The notes under the pieces: model-generated | What the model was told of the DNA's origin: nothing | Seen by the model: the letters and a program-made list of their open reading frames with translations, nothing else | Databases searched by the model: none | Shown here: one piece after another, positions 37,197-45,801 of the stretch | Position numbering within the stretch: the first letter of the stretch is position 1 | Layout of the letters: every line of letters starts with the position of its first letter | Program-made: the position numbers and the translations under genes | NCBI GenBank assembly: GCA_021791615.1 | Contig: JAJYWG010000352.1 | Location: 330-64,329, forward strand | Length of the DNA stretch: 64,000 bases | Reading direction: 5' to 3' | From: Actinomycetes bacterium | Lineage (GTDB): Bacteria; Actinomycetota; Acidimicrobiia; Acidimicrobiales; RAAP-2

Positions 37197-38330
37197 TCAT
37201 GACACCCGGACTGGCATCAGCAGGTAGCGAAAGTCGTCCTCTTCGGCCGAGCGCACGGTCGCCGGTTTGGACGCATCGGCGGTCTCGATGATCACCTCGT
37301 CTCCCACGACCGCGTCCACGCCGTCGATCAGGTACGCGGGGTTGAACGCGATCTCCAGATCCTCGCCGGTGAAGTCGCCGTCGACAGTCTCGCTCGCGTC
37401 GCCGACCTCTTGGGAGACCACGGTCATGTCCACGCCACCCGACCGCATCGAGAGCCGCACGGGGGTCGTGTTGTCTCGGACGAGGAGCCGAACACGGCGC
37501 AGCGCCGCGAGAAATGACTCTTTTCCCAGATGGAGACGGTTGGGATAGTGATCGGGGATGAGCTGGCGGTAGTCGGGGTACTGGCCGTCGAGCAGGCGGC
37601 TGCTGATCTTGACCGGTCCTCGGATGAACGTGATGTCATTCTGTCCGGGTACGACGCCGATGTCGTGCCCGCCGGGCTGCTCGTTGCCGCTGGCACCCGT
37701 CGACCCCGTGGACGCCAAGCGCTGGAGCTCGGCCAACGCACGCGCGGGCACCAGGACGTCCTGGTCGTCACCAAGGCCCTTCACTTCGGGCATGTCCCGG
37801 AGTGCCAACCGGTAGGAGTCGGTCGCCACCATGCGGATCGCACCTTGGTGGTGAGTGAACAACACCCCGGTGAGCAGTGGCCGAGCGTCGTCACTTGACG
37901 CGGCGCGTACAACTTGGCGCAAACCTTCTGCAATGAGCTTCCCGGGGAGGACGAATGACACGTCGTCGGCCATCGAGATCACCGGGTACTCCACGACTTG
38001 GTAGGCGCGAAGGCTGAACTGCGACCTCGCCGCGGAGATCTCGATCTTCTCGTCGTCTCCTTCCAGGGTCACTGCACCTGGCTCCAAGCTGCGAGAGATG
38101 TCCGCGGTGAGCCGAGCTGGAACGACACATCTCCCGTCCTCCACTCCGATCACCTCGTGCTCCACGCGGATGGTCAGGTCGAGGTCGGTCCCGGTGACGA
38201 CGAGTTGGTTGCCTTGGCATTCGAGGAGCAAGCCCGAGAGGACCGCCGCCGACAACCCCCGGCCCCCTACCGCTCGAGCCGCCGACGAGAGCACCTCTAC
38301 GAACGAGTCCCGTTCGGCACGGAATTTCAC
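37197..38330 (-). CDS. dnaN: DNA polymerase III sliding clamp
   Basis: A 377-residue beta clamp made of three similar domains; it tethers polymerase III to DNA. Starts at GTG with AAAGGA nine bases upstream. Typical blocks are PVLTGVLF-like ARPLLTGVLFTHHQGAIRMV split over the middle, DSYRLAL, PDYRQLIP and the C-terminal YLLMPVRVS. It is the first gene downstream of the putative origin, co-oriented with dnaA. Confidence 0.98.
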   Translation of the reverse strand: MKFRAERDSFVEVLSSAARAVGGRGLSAAVLSGLLLECQGNQLVVTGTDLDLTIRVEHEVIGVEDGRCVVPARLTADISRSLEPGAVTLEGDDEKIEISAARSQFSLRAYQVVEYPVISMADDVSFVLPGKLIAEGLRQVVRAASSDDARPLLTGVLFTHHQGAIRMVATDSYRLALRDMPEVKGLGDDQDVLVPARALAELQRLASTGSTGASGNEQPGGHDIGVVPGQNDITFIRGPVKISSRLLDGQYPDYRQLIPDHYPNRLHLGKESFLAALRRVRLLVRDNTTPVRLSMRSGGVDMTVVSQEVGDASETVDGDFTGEDLEIAFNPAYLIDGVDAVVGDEVIIETADASKPATVRSAEEDDFRYLLMPVRVS

Positions 38331-38637
38331 GGGTACAGATCCTTTCGCTCAGTTCGCACAGACTGGAGATAGAGAAGGGGAATTGAATTCTCTTCTATCG
38401 GTAGTAGTGGTGTGGATTGTGGAGAAGACTTCTTTCCGGCAGGTCAGACGACGTCATCTCGTCCACAGTCGTCATCGGCGTGGTGGAAGGTAACGAGCCC
38501 GGTAGCTCTGCTGCGGTTGGCACTGTGGAGAACTGCACACATGTCCACAGAATACGCAGACCTTCGTCCCCAAAGGGAGAACCGAGGTCGATCGGGGTGC
38601 CTGGGCGTGGACGAAGCGGCTTGAGTGGCCATCCTTG
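38331..38637. other. Candidate oriC: dnaA-dnaN intergenic region
   Basis: This 307-bp gap carries several near-consensus DnaA boxes (TTRTCCACA or reverse) at 38418-38426, 38459-38467, 38524-38532 and 38541-38549 (each 8 of 9), a weaker one at 38411-38419, and TTGTCAACA at 38635-38643. An A/T-rich imperfect dyad at 38368-38399 (GATAGAGAAG...CTTCTATC) could be the unwinding element. Position between dnaA and dnaN is where actinobacterial origins usually lie. Confidence 0.7.
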
Positions 38638-40212
38638 TCAACAGCCGCTCTTTATGTGCACCGTGAGATCAGTCACCTGCTGGTAGATCTGCGGCCGTTC
38701 CTTCATCTGTTTGGAGATCTTGTCGACGGCATGGATCACGGTGGTGTGGTCCCTTCCGCCGAACACACGGGCGATTGCCGGGTAGCTGTAGTCGGTCAGG
38801 TTCCTGACCAGGTACATCGCCACTTGGCGGGCGGTGACCAACGGCCTGGTGCGACTCGGGCCGCAGATGGCGTCGATGGTGAAACCGTAGCTGGTGGCCG
38901 TGGCTTCGAGAATCATCTGCGGCGTGATCCGCCGAGGTTCACCTGCGTCGACGATGTCAGACAGGACTCGTTCGGCAAGCTCGAGCGTGATCGGTTCGTG
39001 CGTAAGGCTGGCGAACGCGGTGACCCGGATCAGTGCTCCTTCGAGCTCCCGGATGTTGCTCGTGACGTGGGTGGCGATGAACTCGAGGACGTCGTCTCCA
39101 ATCACCTCATGATCTGCCTCGGCTTTGGAGTGGAGGATGGCCAAGCGGGTCTCGATGTCGGGAGGGTCGACTTCGGTGATGAGGCCGGAGAGGAACCGGC
39201 TCCGCAAGCGCTCTTCGAGAGTCTCGATGGATTTGGGGGGTCGGTCCGAGGTCAGGACGATCTGCTTGCCGGCACCGTGGAGATCGTTGTACGTGTGGAA
39301 GAACTCTTCCTGGAGGCCCTCTTTGTTCTCCATGAACTGCACGTCGTCGATCAGGAGGACGTCGCACACCCGGTAGCGGCGTTTGAAGGCGATCGTGGTC
39401 GACATCCGGAGCGAGTCGACGAAGTCGTTCATGAAGGTCTCGGTGGTTACGTAGAGAACGTGCTGACCTGGGAAATTGTCGTGGACGTAGTTGCCGATGG
39501 CGTGGAGCAAATGGGTCTTGCCGAGACCCGAGTCACCGTAGATGAATAGAGGGTTGTAGGAGCGTCCCGGGGTCTCCGCCACAGCCTGGGCCGCAGCGTG
39601 AGCGAGGCGGTTCGACGACGCCGTGACGAACGTCTCGAACGTGAAACGGCGATCGAGCGCCACCGTCGGGGTCTCCGAGGAAGGGGTGGTCCCTGACGAT
39701 GCGCGCGTCCCCTTCCCCTTGTCTGTTCGTGTCCCCGTTCGTGCTCGTGTGGCGGCCAGGTGGGGAGAGGAGGTCGACGCGTGAAGAGATGCGGCTCCGC
39801 CGGCAGCGTGGGAGTTGGCGCCGGCGCCGTGGGAGTTGCCGGCGGCGGTGGAGTTGTTGGAGCCGGTGGAGCCGACATTGGTGGTACCGGCGGCGGGCTC
39901 GTCGTTGGCGAGGAGGTCGCGGTCGCGGTCGCGGGCTGTCGGACGGTCTCTGAGGACATCTGCAGGATCGGCGAGGCGGAGCTGCGCGGTGATGGGACGT
40001 CCTGCCGCGGTGGTCAGCGTCTCTTGGATCAAGGGGAGGAAACGGCTCTCGACCCGCTTGTGGACAACCGAATTGGGCACTCCCAGGACCATCACGTCGG
40101 CAGTCAGCGAAACGGGACGCAGGCCTGCCAACCACACCTGCCAGGTCGCCTCGGACACCTGTTCTCGGAGGGATGCTGTGCAACGCTTCCACAGCTCACT
40201 GACGTCGTTCAC
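38638..40212 (-). CDS. dnaA: Chromosomal replication initiator DnaA
   Basis: A 524-residue initiator. Domain I (ELWKRCTASLREQVS...TWQVWL) is followed by a ~130-residue Asn/Ser/Thr/Ala-rich linker. The AAA+ domain then has Walker A GDSGLGKT, Walker B LLIDDVQF and sensor segments. Domain IV has the DNA-binding signature GRDHTTVIHAVDKI. GTG 40212 is chosen because GGAGG lies five bases upstream; longer frames upstream have no ribosome site. DnaA boxes lie just upstream, suggesting autoregulation. Confidence 0.97.
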   Translation of the reverse strand: MNDVSELWKRCTASLREQVSEATWQVWLAGLRPVSLTADVMVLGVPNSVVHKRVESRFLPLIQETLTTAAGRPITAQLRLADPADVLRDRPTARDRDRDLLANDEPAAGTTNVGSTGSNNSTAAGNSHGAGANSHAAGGAASLHASTSSPHLAATRARTGTRTDKGKGTRASSGTTPSSETPTVALDRRFTFETFVTASSNRLAHAAAQAVAETPGRSYNPLFIYGDSGLGKTHLLHAIGNYVHDNFPGQHVLYVTTETFMNDFVDSLRMSTTIAFKRRYRVCDVLLIDDVQFMENKEGLQEEFFHTYNDLHGAGKQIVLTSDRPPKSIETLEERLRSRFLSGLITEVDPPDIETRLAILHSKAEADHEVIGDDVLEFIATHVTSNIRELEGALIRVTAFASLTHEPITLELAERVLSDIVDAGEPRRITPQMILEATATSYGFTIDAICGPSRTRPLVTARQVAMYLVRNLTDYSYPAIARVFGGRDHTTVIHAVDKISKQMKERPQIYQQVTDLTVHIKSGC

Positions 40213-40239
40213 CAGGACCTCCACCCCACGCAACCGTCG

Positions 40240-40269
40240 TTGTCCACAACTTGATCCACAGGTGTGGAA
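40240..40269. promoter_or_regulatory. DnaA-box cluster upstream of dnaA
   Basis: TTGTCCACA (perfect, 40240-40248), TGATCCACA (8 of 9, 40252-40260) and an inverted TGTGGAACA (7 of 9) within 30 bases, 28 bases before the dnaA start. They fit autoregulation of dnaA or a second part of the origin. Confidence 0.75.
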
Positions 40270-40777
40270 CACCTTGGATCCACCACCACCGCTCCCGTCC
40301 TCACGCACCCTCGACCCCTTGGCGGGTCCCAGACCCACCCGCGTAGCGGGCCCGTCCCGCCGATCAGACCCATACGCCGACCGGGCCCATGCGCCGACCG
40401 GACCCGTCCCGCTTTCGATCACCCCCGCCTGCCTCGATAGGGGTGTCTGGGATCGCGACGGTACACCCCGGTCCCGCCAGAGACGAACGGAATTCATCCT
40501 TCCTGCTCGCGGCGACAGGATGCCTGTGAGGGGTGATGCGAGAGTGAGCCGTGCCACCGGCGGGGCTCGACTAGTGGCCGGAGCGAATCTCGCCTAGCAT
40601 CGGATGTACCGCCGTGGCGGCCACGAGAGCACACCCGAGGAGACACGATCTCTCGGGGGAATCTTGACGGTGTGACCCGCACAGGGGTTCGAGCGCTCTC
40701 GGGCGACGAAGCCCTCTGGGAAAGATCCCAGCCAGGGCGCCACGAACAGGAAGCGATGACAAGGAAGGCCTATCCAG
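40270..40777. other. dnaA-rpmH divergent intergenic region
   Basis: About 500 bp without a gene I trust. It should hold the divergent promoters for dnaA and for the rpmH operon. It contains GACCGG/CGCCGACCGG repeats around 40370-40410 (ACGCCGACCGGGCCCATGCG then CGCCGACCGGACCC). No clear -10/-35 pair can be defended. Confidence 0.5.
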
Positions 40778-40912
40778 GTGAAGCGAACGTACCAGCCGAA
40801 TACGCGTAAGCGGGCAAAAACCCACGGCTTCAGGCGCCGGATGTCCACTCGGGCGGGGCGGGCGATCTTGCGGTCGCGGCGGCTGAAGGGCCGCCGCCGC
40901 CTGACGGTCTGA
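40778..40912 (+). CDS. rpmH: 50S ribosomal protein L34
   Basis: A 44-residue, very basic protein starting at GTG 40778 with AAGGAAGG upstream: [18 protein letters not shown], then [20 protein letters not shown]. This is the canonical L34 sequence pattern. It heads the rpmH-rnpA-yidD-yidC-jag-rsmG series. Confidence 0.98.
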   Translation: MKRTYQPNTRKRAKTHGFRRRMSTRAGRAILRSRRLKGRRRLTV

Positions 40913-40919
40913 GCGTGCC

Positions 40920-41282
40920 ATGTCCGGACCGCGGGCAGTGGGAAGGATCCGTGACCGGAAGACCTTCGACCAGCTCAAAAGACCTGAGGGCCGGGGGCGC
41001 CAAGGGCCGCTCAGCGCGAGCTACGTCCGAAGCGTCCATGGGCGTGATGGACCCGACCTGTGCGTCGCGTACGCCGTCGGTCGTCGGTGTGGCAACGCCG
41101 TGCAGCGCAACCGAGTCCGCCGGAGGCTCAGGGCGGCGGTGGGCGCGGTCGCTCCGGTGACCCGCCCAGGGTGCTACCTGTTGCACTGGCGGGAAGAAGG
41201 CTCTGAACAGGAATTTTCTGTGCTGAAAGACAGCGTCGCCTACGTGATGGGCCGGGCTTCTGACCCGGACCGCATCCGGTGA
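40920..41282 (+). CDS. rnpA: Ribonuclease P protein component
   Basis: A 120-residue basic subunit of RNase P, which matures tRNA 5' ends with its RNA partner. It begins seven bases after the rpmH stop. The conserved RNR helix is [14 protein letters not shown], preceded by [14 protein letters not shown]. The N-terminal start ([13 protein letters not shown]) matches the family. Confidence 0.96.
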   Translation: MSGPRAVGRIRDRKTFDQLKRPEGRGRQGPLSASYVRSVHGRDGPDLCVAYAVGRRCGNAVQRNRVRRRLRAAVGAVAPVTRPGCYLLHWREEGSEQEFSVLKDSVAYVMGRASDPDRIR

Positions 41283-41680
41283 GCGCCACGGCGTCACAGA
41301 GGCGGCAGATCGCCGGAGAGGACGTAGCCGGTGGGTTGACCGCCGCCACCTCATCGGAAGCCATCGGGCGCTCCCCTCACGTCCGAGGCCCGTCAGCGGC
41401 AGATGCCGGTGAGGCATCGGCGCGACGCAGCGGCGCGCAACGGGCGGCCCTCGGGATGATCCGCGCGTACCAGGCACTGAGATCGGGCTCGCCTTCCCCC
41501 TGCCGCTTCATCCCGTCGTGCTCGGCGTACACCGCCGAAGCAATCGAGCGCTTCGGCCTGTGGCGCGGCATGGGGCTTGGACTCCGCCGGATCGGCCGAT
41601 GCAGGCCGTTCGGCGGCCGAGGTGTCGACCTCGTGCCCGACGAGCTCCCCCGACCCTCTTCGAGGAAGGGGCACCGATGA
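41279..41680 (+). CDS. yidD: Membrane insertion efficiency factor YidD
   Basis: A 133-residue protein; GTG start overlaps the rnpA stop. The YidD core occupies the C-terminal ~75 residues: [22 protein letters not shown], then [12 protein letters not shown] and a Cys in [12 protein letters not shown]. The first ~55 residues are an unusual polar extension; an internal ATG at 41457 would give a near-minimal YidD. It assists YidC-dependent insertion at the membrane. Confidence 0.92.
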   Translation: MSATASQRRQIAGEDVAGGLTAATSSEAIGRSPHVRGPSAADAGEASARRSGAQRAALGMIRAYQALRSGSPSPCRFIPSCSAYTAEAIERFGLWRGMGLGLRRIGRCRPFGGRGVDLVPDELPRPSSRKGHR

Positions 41681-43113
41681 CCGTACTGGTGGGACTGGTG
41701 CCCATGCTCGCCGAGAACTCCCTGTTCAAGCTGATCGGAGAGATCTTTCACCCGCTCTTCGTGATCATCGCCACGGTGCTGGCGTACATCTACGCGGTCA
41801 TCCCCAACTACGCCGTGTCGATCATCGTGCTGACCATCCTCATCATGGCCGTGCTCACCCCCCTCACGATCAAGAGCACGCGATCCATGATGGCCATGCA
41901 GGCGCTCCAACCCGAGCTGCAAAAGTTGCGGCAGAAGTACAAGGGTCCGGAGAACCGAGAGCAATTGAACAAAGAGATGATGCGTCTCTACCGGGAGCAA
42001 GGCGTGAGTCCGACCGGTGGCTGTCTCCCGATGCTGATCCAAATGCCCGCGCTGCTTGTCCTTTACGACATCATTCGAGGATTGACGAACACGGTATCAA
42101 AAGGGCAGGTGATCTCGTACACTGGGAAGAAGTGCTTGGCTAAGGTATGTGCTGATCCCAGGTATATACCATCGACTTCGAAAATGCATGCCGACCTGGT
42201 AGCGACCCCTGGGATAATGAAGTCGTTTGGCTTGAACTTGGCGATCAAGCCACTGACACATCAAGCGCATTGGTTCGGCTACATACCTTACATGGTGCTG
42301 GTTGCTCTTGCAGTTGGGCTGCAATATTTCCAAATGTCTCAGATGACGAAACGGAACAAGGCTGCAGCGCAAATGAACCAGCAGATGCAGACGATGCAGA
42401 AGGTTATGCCGCTCATAATGGCATATATCTATTTCCTCGTTCCTGTCGGAGCAATGCTGTACATGATCGTGTCGTCGGCGATTCGGATCTTGACCCAAGA
42501 CCTCATGTTCCGCACGGGTATGGTCCAGCAGGTCGGAGCGAGGGAGATCTCCGGGGGGAAGAGCGCGGACCAGGCGGGTTCGTCCAAGTCGGGACAGGGC
42601 AAGCCCGCGAAGGGGATTGTGGGGCAGGGCAATGCAAGGGCCAATGCAGGACAGGGCAAGCCCGCCTCGACGCGGCCCGGGGCGCGCAATGCAGGGACTG
42701 CCGCAACGGGCGGTGGTTCGGCCGAAGGAAAGGCAGGCGGAAGACCCGACGCCTCGGCCGCCGGCTCGGCCGCCGCTGGGGGGGACGGCGAAGACGACAA
42801 GATCGCGCAGCCCGCTGGTGACGGCACAAGCGGAGACGCCGGGCGTGCCGGTGGTGATTCTGGATCGGAAAACAGCGCAGGGTCGAAAGCACCGAGAGCG
42901 AAGACCAACGGGCAGGCGCCAAAAGTCCCCGGTGCTCGACAGGCGGCAAGCAACGGAAGGCGTCGTGGCGGCTCTGGGGTGAGAAGCCCGAGTGCCGGCA
43001 AAAGCAATGGCAGCGGGGCGGGCAATGCAGCGGGCAATGCAGCGGGGCAGCAAGATCAACCGACCAAGGCCCATCCCCGGTCGAAATCCAAGCGCACGAG
43101 AAAGGCTCGTTGA
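41677..43113 (+). CDS. yidC: Membrane protein insertase YidC
   Basis: A 478-residue YidC/Oxa1 insertase: hydrophobic spans at [55 protein letters not shown] and the late [21 protein letters not shown] region, plus the conserved R-rich cytosolic loop [14 protein letters not shown] overlaps the yidD stop. The last ~170 residues are a hydrophilic Gly/Ala/Ser/Lys tail, longer than usual. Bases about 42050-42480 are noticeably A/T-richer than the surroundings. Confidence 0.96.
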   Translation: MTVLVGLVPMLAENSLFKLIGEIFHPLFVIIATVLAYIYAVIPNYAVSIIVLTILIMAVLTPLTIKSTRSMMAMQALQPELQKLRQKYKGPENREQLNKEMMRLYREQGVSPTGGCLPMLIQMPALLVLYDIIRGLTNTVSKGQVISYTGKKCLAKVCADPRYIPSTSKMHADLVATPGIMKSFGLNLAIKPLTHQAHWFGYIPYMVLVALAVGLQYFQMSQMTKRNKAAAQMNQQMQTMQKVMPLIMAYIYFLVPVGAMLYMIVSSAIRILTQDLMFRTGMVQQVGAREISGGKSADQAGSSKSGQGKPAKGIVGQGNARANAGQGKPASTRPGARNAGTAATGGGSAEGKAGGRPDASAAGSAAAGGDGEDDKIAQPAGDGTSGDAGRAGGDSGSENSAGSKAPRAKTNGQAPKVPGARQAASNGRRRGGSGVRSPSAGKSNGSGAGNAAGNAAGQQDQPTKAHPRSKSKRTRKAR

Positions 43114-43116
43114 GAG

Positions 43117-44244
43117 GTGGAGTGGGTAGAGCTCACCGGGATATCCGTGGCCGCAGCGAAAGAGGCTGCGCTCGAACAGTTGGGAGTCGCGGAGAGCGAC
43201 GCCGAGATCGTGGTAGTGACTGAGCCGCGGAGCGGTCTCTTTGGCCGGGTTCGGGGTGAGGCGAGGGTTCGGGCCCGGGTGAGACCTGTCGGGCCTCGGC
43301 CGAAGCGAGGAGGACGCCCATCGCGTGACACCAGGCGAACAGGGCAGGATCGAGGAAGCGGTGGCCAAGGGCGCGATCGTCAGCGCCGCGAGAGTCAGGG
43401 GCGTAGTCAGAACGGACGCAACCGCCGTGGCAACGGGAATGGCGAAGGAGCACGGTCGGGCGGTCAGAGCGCCTCGGACACGTCAAACAATGGTGGCGCG
43501 CGCGCTGCTCAACGGAACAAAGCCCAAGGAAGGACGGAGCGGGGCACCGGCGACGCCGAGAGCGCTGGCAACGGTCGCCAACCGGCGGACGCGCAAGGAT
43601 CTCGGCAGAACGGCGAACGAGGTGCCAGTTCAGCCTCAACGATCTCACCGTCTACCAAGGCCGGGAGGGGAAGGGGTCGCAAGAGAGGGAGCAGAAGCGA
43701 TGGGGCTGTTCGCTCTCCCGCTGGACGTTCGATGGAGCAACAATTCGATGGGAAGGGAGAGGATCAGATGGCAGAGGCAATGACCCTGGACGAGCAGGCA
43801 GCGGTAGGGGCAGAATTCCTGCGAGGACTCGTTGAGGCCTATGGGCTGGATGCGACGATCGAAACGAGGATTCGAGATGCCGAGACGGTGGAGCTGGCAG
43901 TAGACGGTGAAGGACTGGGCGTACTGGTGGGGCCGAAGGGCGCCACCCTGGCAGCACTTCAGGACGTGACCCGCTCAGCCGTCCAGCACAGGTTTGCCAC
44001 CCGCACCGACCGGATACTGGTGGATGTTGCCCGATATCGAGAGCGGAGAACCGACGCCCTGCGCCGCTTCACCGAACAGGTTTCCCGTGAAGTGGTCGAG
44101 TCGGGGGAGGAGCGCTTGCTCGAGCCCATGTCAGCAGCCGATCGGAAGGTCGTGCACGACATGGTGAACGAGCTGGACGGAGTCAGCACCCGCTCGGAGG
44201 GTGAAGATCCGTACCGCTACGTGGTGATTGCTCCGGCACCCTGA
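43117..44244 (+). CDS. jag: Jag/KhpB RNA-binding protein
   Basis: A 375-residue protein beginning at GTG three bases after yidC. The N-terminal Jag_N domain (residues 1-50, GISVAAAKEAALEQLGVAES) is followed by a ~165-residue Arg/Gly/Asn/Gln-rich disordered linker. A KH domain (GVLVGPKGATLAALQDVTRS) and a C-terminal R3H domain (ERRTDALRRFTEQVSREVVESG, HDMVNELDGVSTRSEGEDPYR in two parts) follow. KhpB binds RNA and affects cell division and elongation in Firmicutes. The linker is unusually long. Confidence 0.93.
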   Translation: MEWVELTGISVAAAKEAALEQLGVAESDAEIVVVTEPRSGLFGRVRGEARVRARVRPVGPRPKRGGRPSRDTRRTGQDRGSGGQGRDRQRRESQGRSQNGRNRRGNGNGEGARSGGQSASDTSNNGGARAAQRNKAQGRTERGTGDAESAGNGRQPADAQGSRQNGERGASSASTISPSTKAGRGRGRKRGSRSDGAVRSPAGRSMEQQFDGKGEDQMAEAMTLDEQAAVGAEFLRGLVEAYGLDATIETRIRDAETVELAVDGEGLGVLVGPKGATLAALQDVTRSAVQHRFATRTDRILVDVARYRERRTDALRRFTEQVSREVVESGEERLLEPMSAADRKVVHDMVNELDGVSTRSEGEDPYRYVVIAPAP

Positions 44245-44271
44245 ACCGAGCCGGCGAGTATTCGGCCGGAC

Positions 44272-45246
44272 GTGAACGAGGGCAGTCCTCACACGATGCC
44301 GCCCGCTGTAGGTGGACAATTCTGGTTCACAGAGACGACTTCCACACGCTGCCTTGTCGACGTGCTCGCTCGTGCACGGACCCTTGGTTTTCTTGGACCT
44401 GGTCCGAGCGAAGTCCACATTGCCCATAGCCTCGGCTATCTGGCCGCTCTCGTCGGGTCTGGAAGCGTCGAGGGTTCGAGACTCGGGCAGGGGCAAAGAC
44501 CTTACCGTGCTCTTGACCTGGGTTCGGGTGGAGGTGTCCCGGGTCTGGTGATGGCAAGTGCATCCGACCAACTCTTCATGGTGCTCTTGGAGAGCTCGCG
44601 CCGACGCGCCGACTTTTTGCACTGGGCGCTGGAGGAGCTGGGTCTGTCGTCCAGAGTTGAGGTTGTCAGGGGACGGGCTGAAGAGATCGGCCGGGCGAGT
44701 ACCCACCGTGGAGCTTACGATGCCGTCGTGGCGCGAGGGTTTGGGCGCCCTGCCGTGACGGTCGAGTGCGCAGCACCGTTCTTGAAAGTCGGAGGATGCC
44801 TGGTGGTCTCGGAACCGCCCCGCTCCCCTCAGGCTGGCACTCCCGGCGGGTCTGGCACTCCCGGCGGGTCTGGCACTCCCGGCGGGTCTGGCACTCCCAC
44901 ACAGGCTGGCACTCCCGGCGGGTCAGGTTCTGGCACCAGCCACCGCCCGCCTGCCAGCCATTGGCCGGAAGTGCCGGAAATGGCAGGTGACGGTAGTGAT
45001 GACTGGAGCGATGACCCGGGAAGCGACGGAAACGCCAGGGATAGCAGCGAGGAACCGAGCAAAGCCGCGCACGACGACCCGACCTCTCCGGACCGCTGGC
45101 CGGCGGACAAATTGGCGGAGCTTGGTCTCGAAAGGGCCGAACGGCTGGAAGCCGCGTTCACCTACCAGGTGCTGAGGCAGCGGTCGCTGTGCCCGAGCTC
45201 ATATCCCCGCCGGACCGGTGTTCCAGCGAAGCGACCACTCTACTGA
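44272..45246 (+). CDS. rsmG: 16S rRNA m7G527 methyltransferase RsmG
   Basis: A 324-residue methyltransferase that modifies G527 of 16S rRNA. The SAM site is ALDLGSGGGVPGLV, with LLESSRRRADFLHWALEELGL and VVARGFGRP downstream. An insertion of about 95 residues lies before the final KLAELGLERAERLEAAFTYQV region; it starts with TPGGSG repeats encoded by an 18-bp tandem repeat and continues acidic. Ordinary RsmG is ~210-240 residues. Starts at GTG 44272. Confidence 0.92.
   Translation: MNEGSPHTMPPAVGGQFWFTETTSTRCLVDVLARARTLGFLGPGPSEVHIAHSLGYLAALVGSGSVEGSRLGQGQRPYRALDLGSGGGVPGLVMASASDQLFMVLLESSRRRADFLHWALEELGLSSRVEVVRGRAEEIGRASTHRGAYDAVVARGFGRPAVTVECAAPFLKVGGCLVVSEPPRSPQAGTPGGSGTPGGSGTPGGSGTPTQAGTPGGSGSGTSHRPPASHWPEVPEMAGDGSDDWSDDPGSDGNARDSSEEPSKAAHDDPTSPDRWPADKLAELGLERAERLEAAFTYQVLRQRSLCPSSYPRRTGVPAKRPLY
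44836..44925 (+). repeat. 18-bp in-frame tandem repeat in rsmG
   Basis: Five 18-bp units based on GGCACTCCCGGCGGGTCT; copy four (44890-44907) has diverged. Each encodes GTPGGS. Being a multiple of three, it can change length without breaking the gene. Confidence 0.95.
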
Positions 45247-45584
45247 CCGTTTCACTGCTTGGCCGATCAGGTGACCCACGACCGTTCGGGGCCACTCGAC
45301 AGGCGGGACGCAGTTCGGATGAGCGCTAGGGAATGCTACGAGATGGTAGAAGGCTTACCGCTCTCCTACACCTGGTCCCGAGTCACCTCCCGTGGGCGAC
45401 ACTCGAGATCTCGGAAAGCTGTCTTTCGCGGCGCATTCACGGCGCTACGATCATCGCTGGAGACAGGCAGGTACCGCGGATGACTCATGATCTCCAGAGC
45501 TACAGGTGACCACCCGGCTGGCATTCGCTGGGCTCCTTCCGCGGGAGCGCCCACCTGGCAGGAGCGCGTTGGTGTCGGAAGAAC

Positions 45585-45598
45585 GTTTCACGTGAAAC
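45585..45598. promoter_or_regulatory. parS centromere site 1
   Basis: GTTTCACGTGAAAC, the 14-bp core of the bacterial parS palindrome bound by ParB, matching the consensus except at the outermost T/A pair. Confidence 0.93.
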
Positions 45599-45646
45599 CT
45601 TCGTAGGCAAGGAAGGGCGAAGGGCTGATGAGCGGACCCTCCGCCA

Positions 45647-45662
45647 TGTTCCACGTGAAACA
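45647..45662. promoter_or_regulatory. parS centromere site 2
   Basis: TGTTCCACGTGAAACA, a full 16-bp match to the parS consensus, 48 bases from site 1 and about 140 bases before parA. Confidence 0.97.
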
Positions 45663-45801
45663 CCTGGTCATCCAAGGGGGGCAAGGTGCCGATGTACCGA
45701 GCAACAATCGAAATATTGTCCAATTGAGAGCGGATACTTGACCAGAGCTACTGGGGAGGCAAGGATATGGGGGTGCCGAACCGCGCTCGCAGGCTTTCTT
45801 G

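Larger units (their letters stand above)
45247..45801. other. rsmG-parA intergenic region with parS sites
   Basis: About 550 bp with no convincing gene; a 74-residue open frame at 45259-45483 has no recognisable features. The stretch carries two parS-like sites (listed separately) and should include the parA promoter. Confidence 0.6.

Noticed and set aside
45259..45483. 74-residue open frame after rsmG
   Set aside because: No family features and no good ribosome site; left as intergenic.
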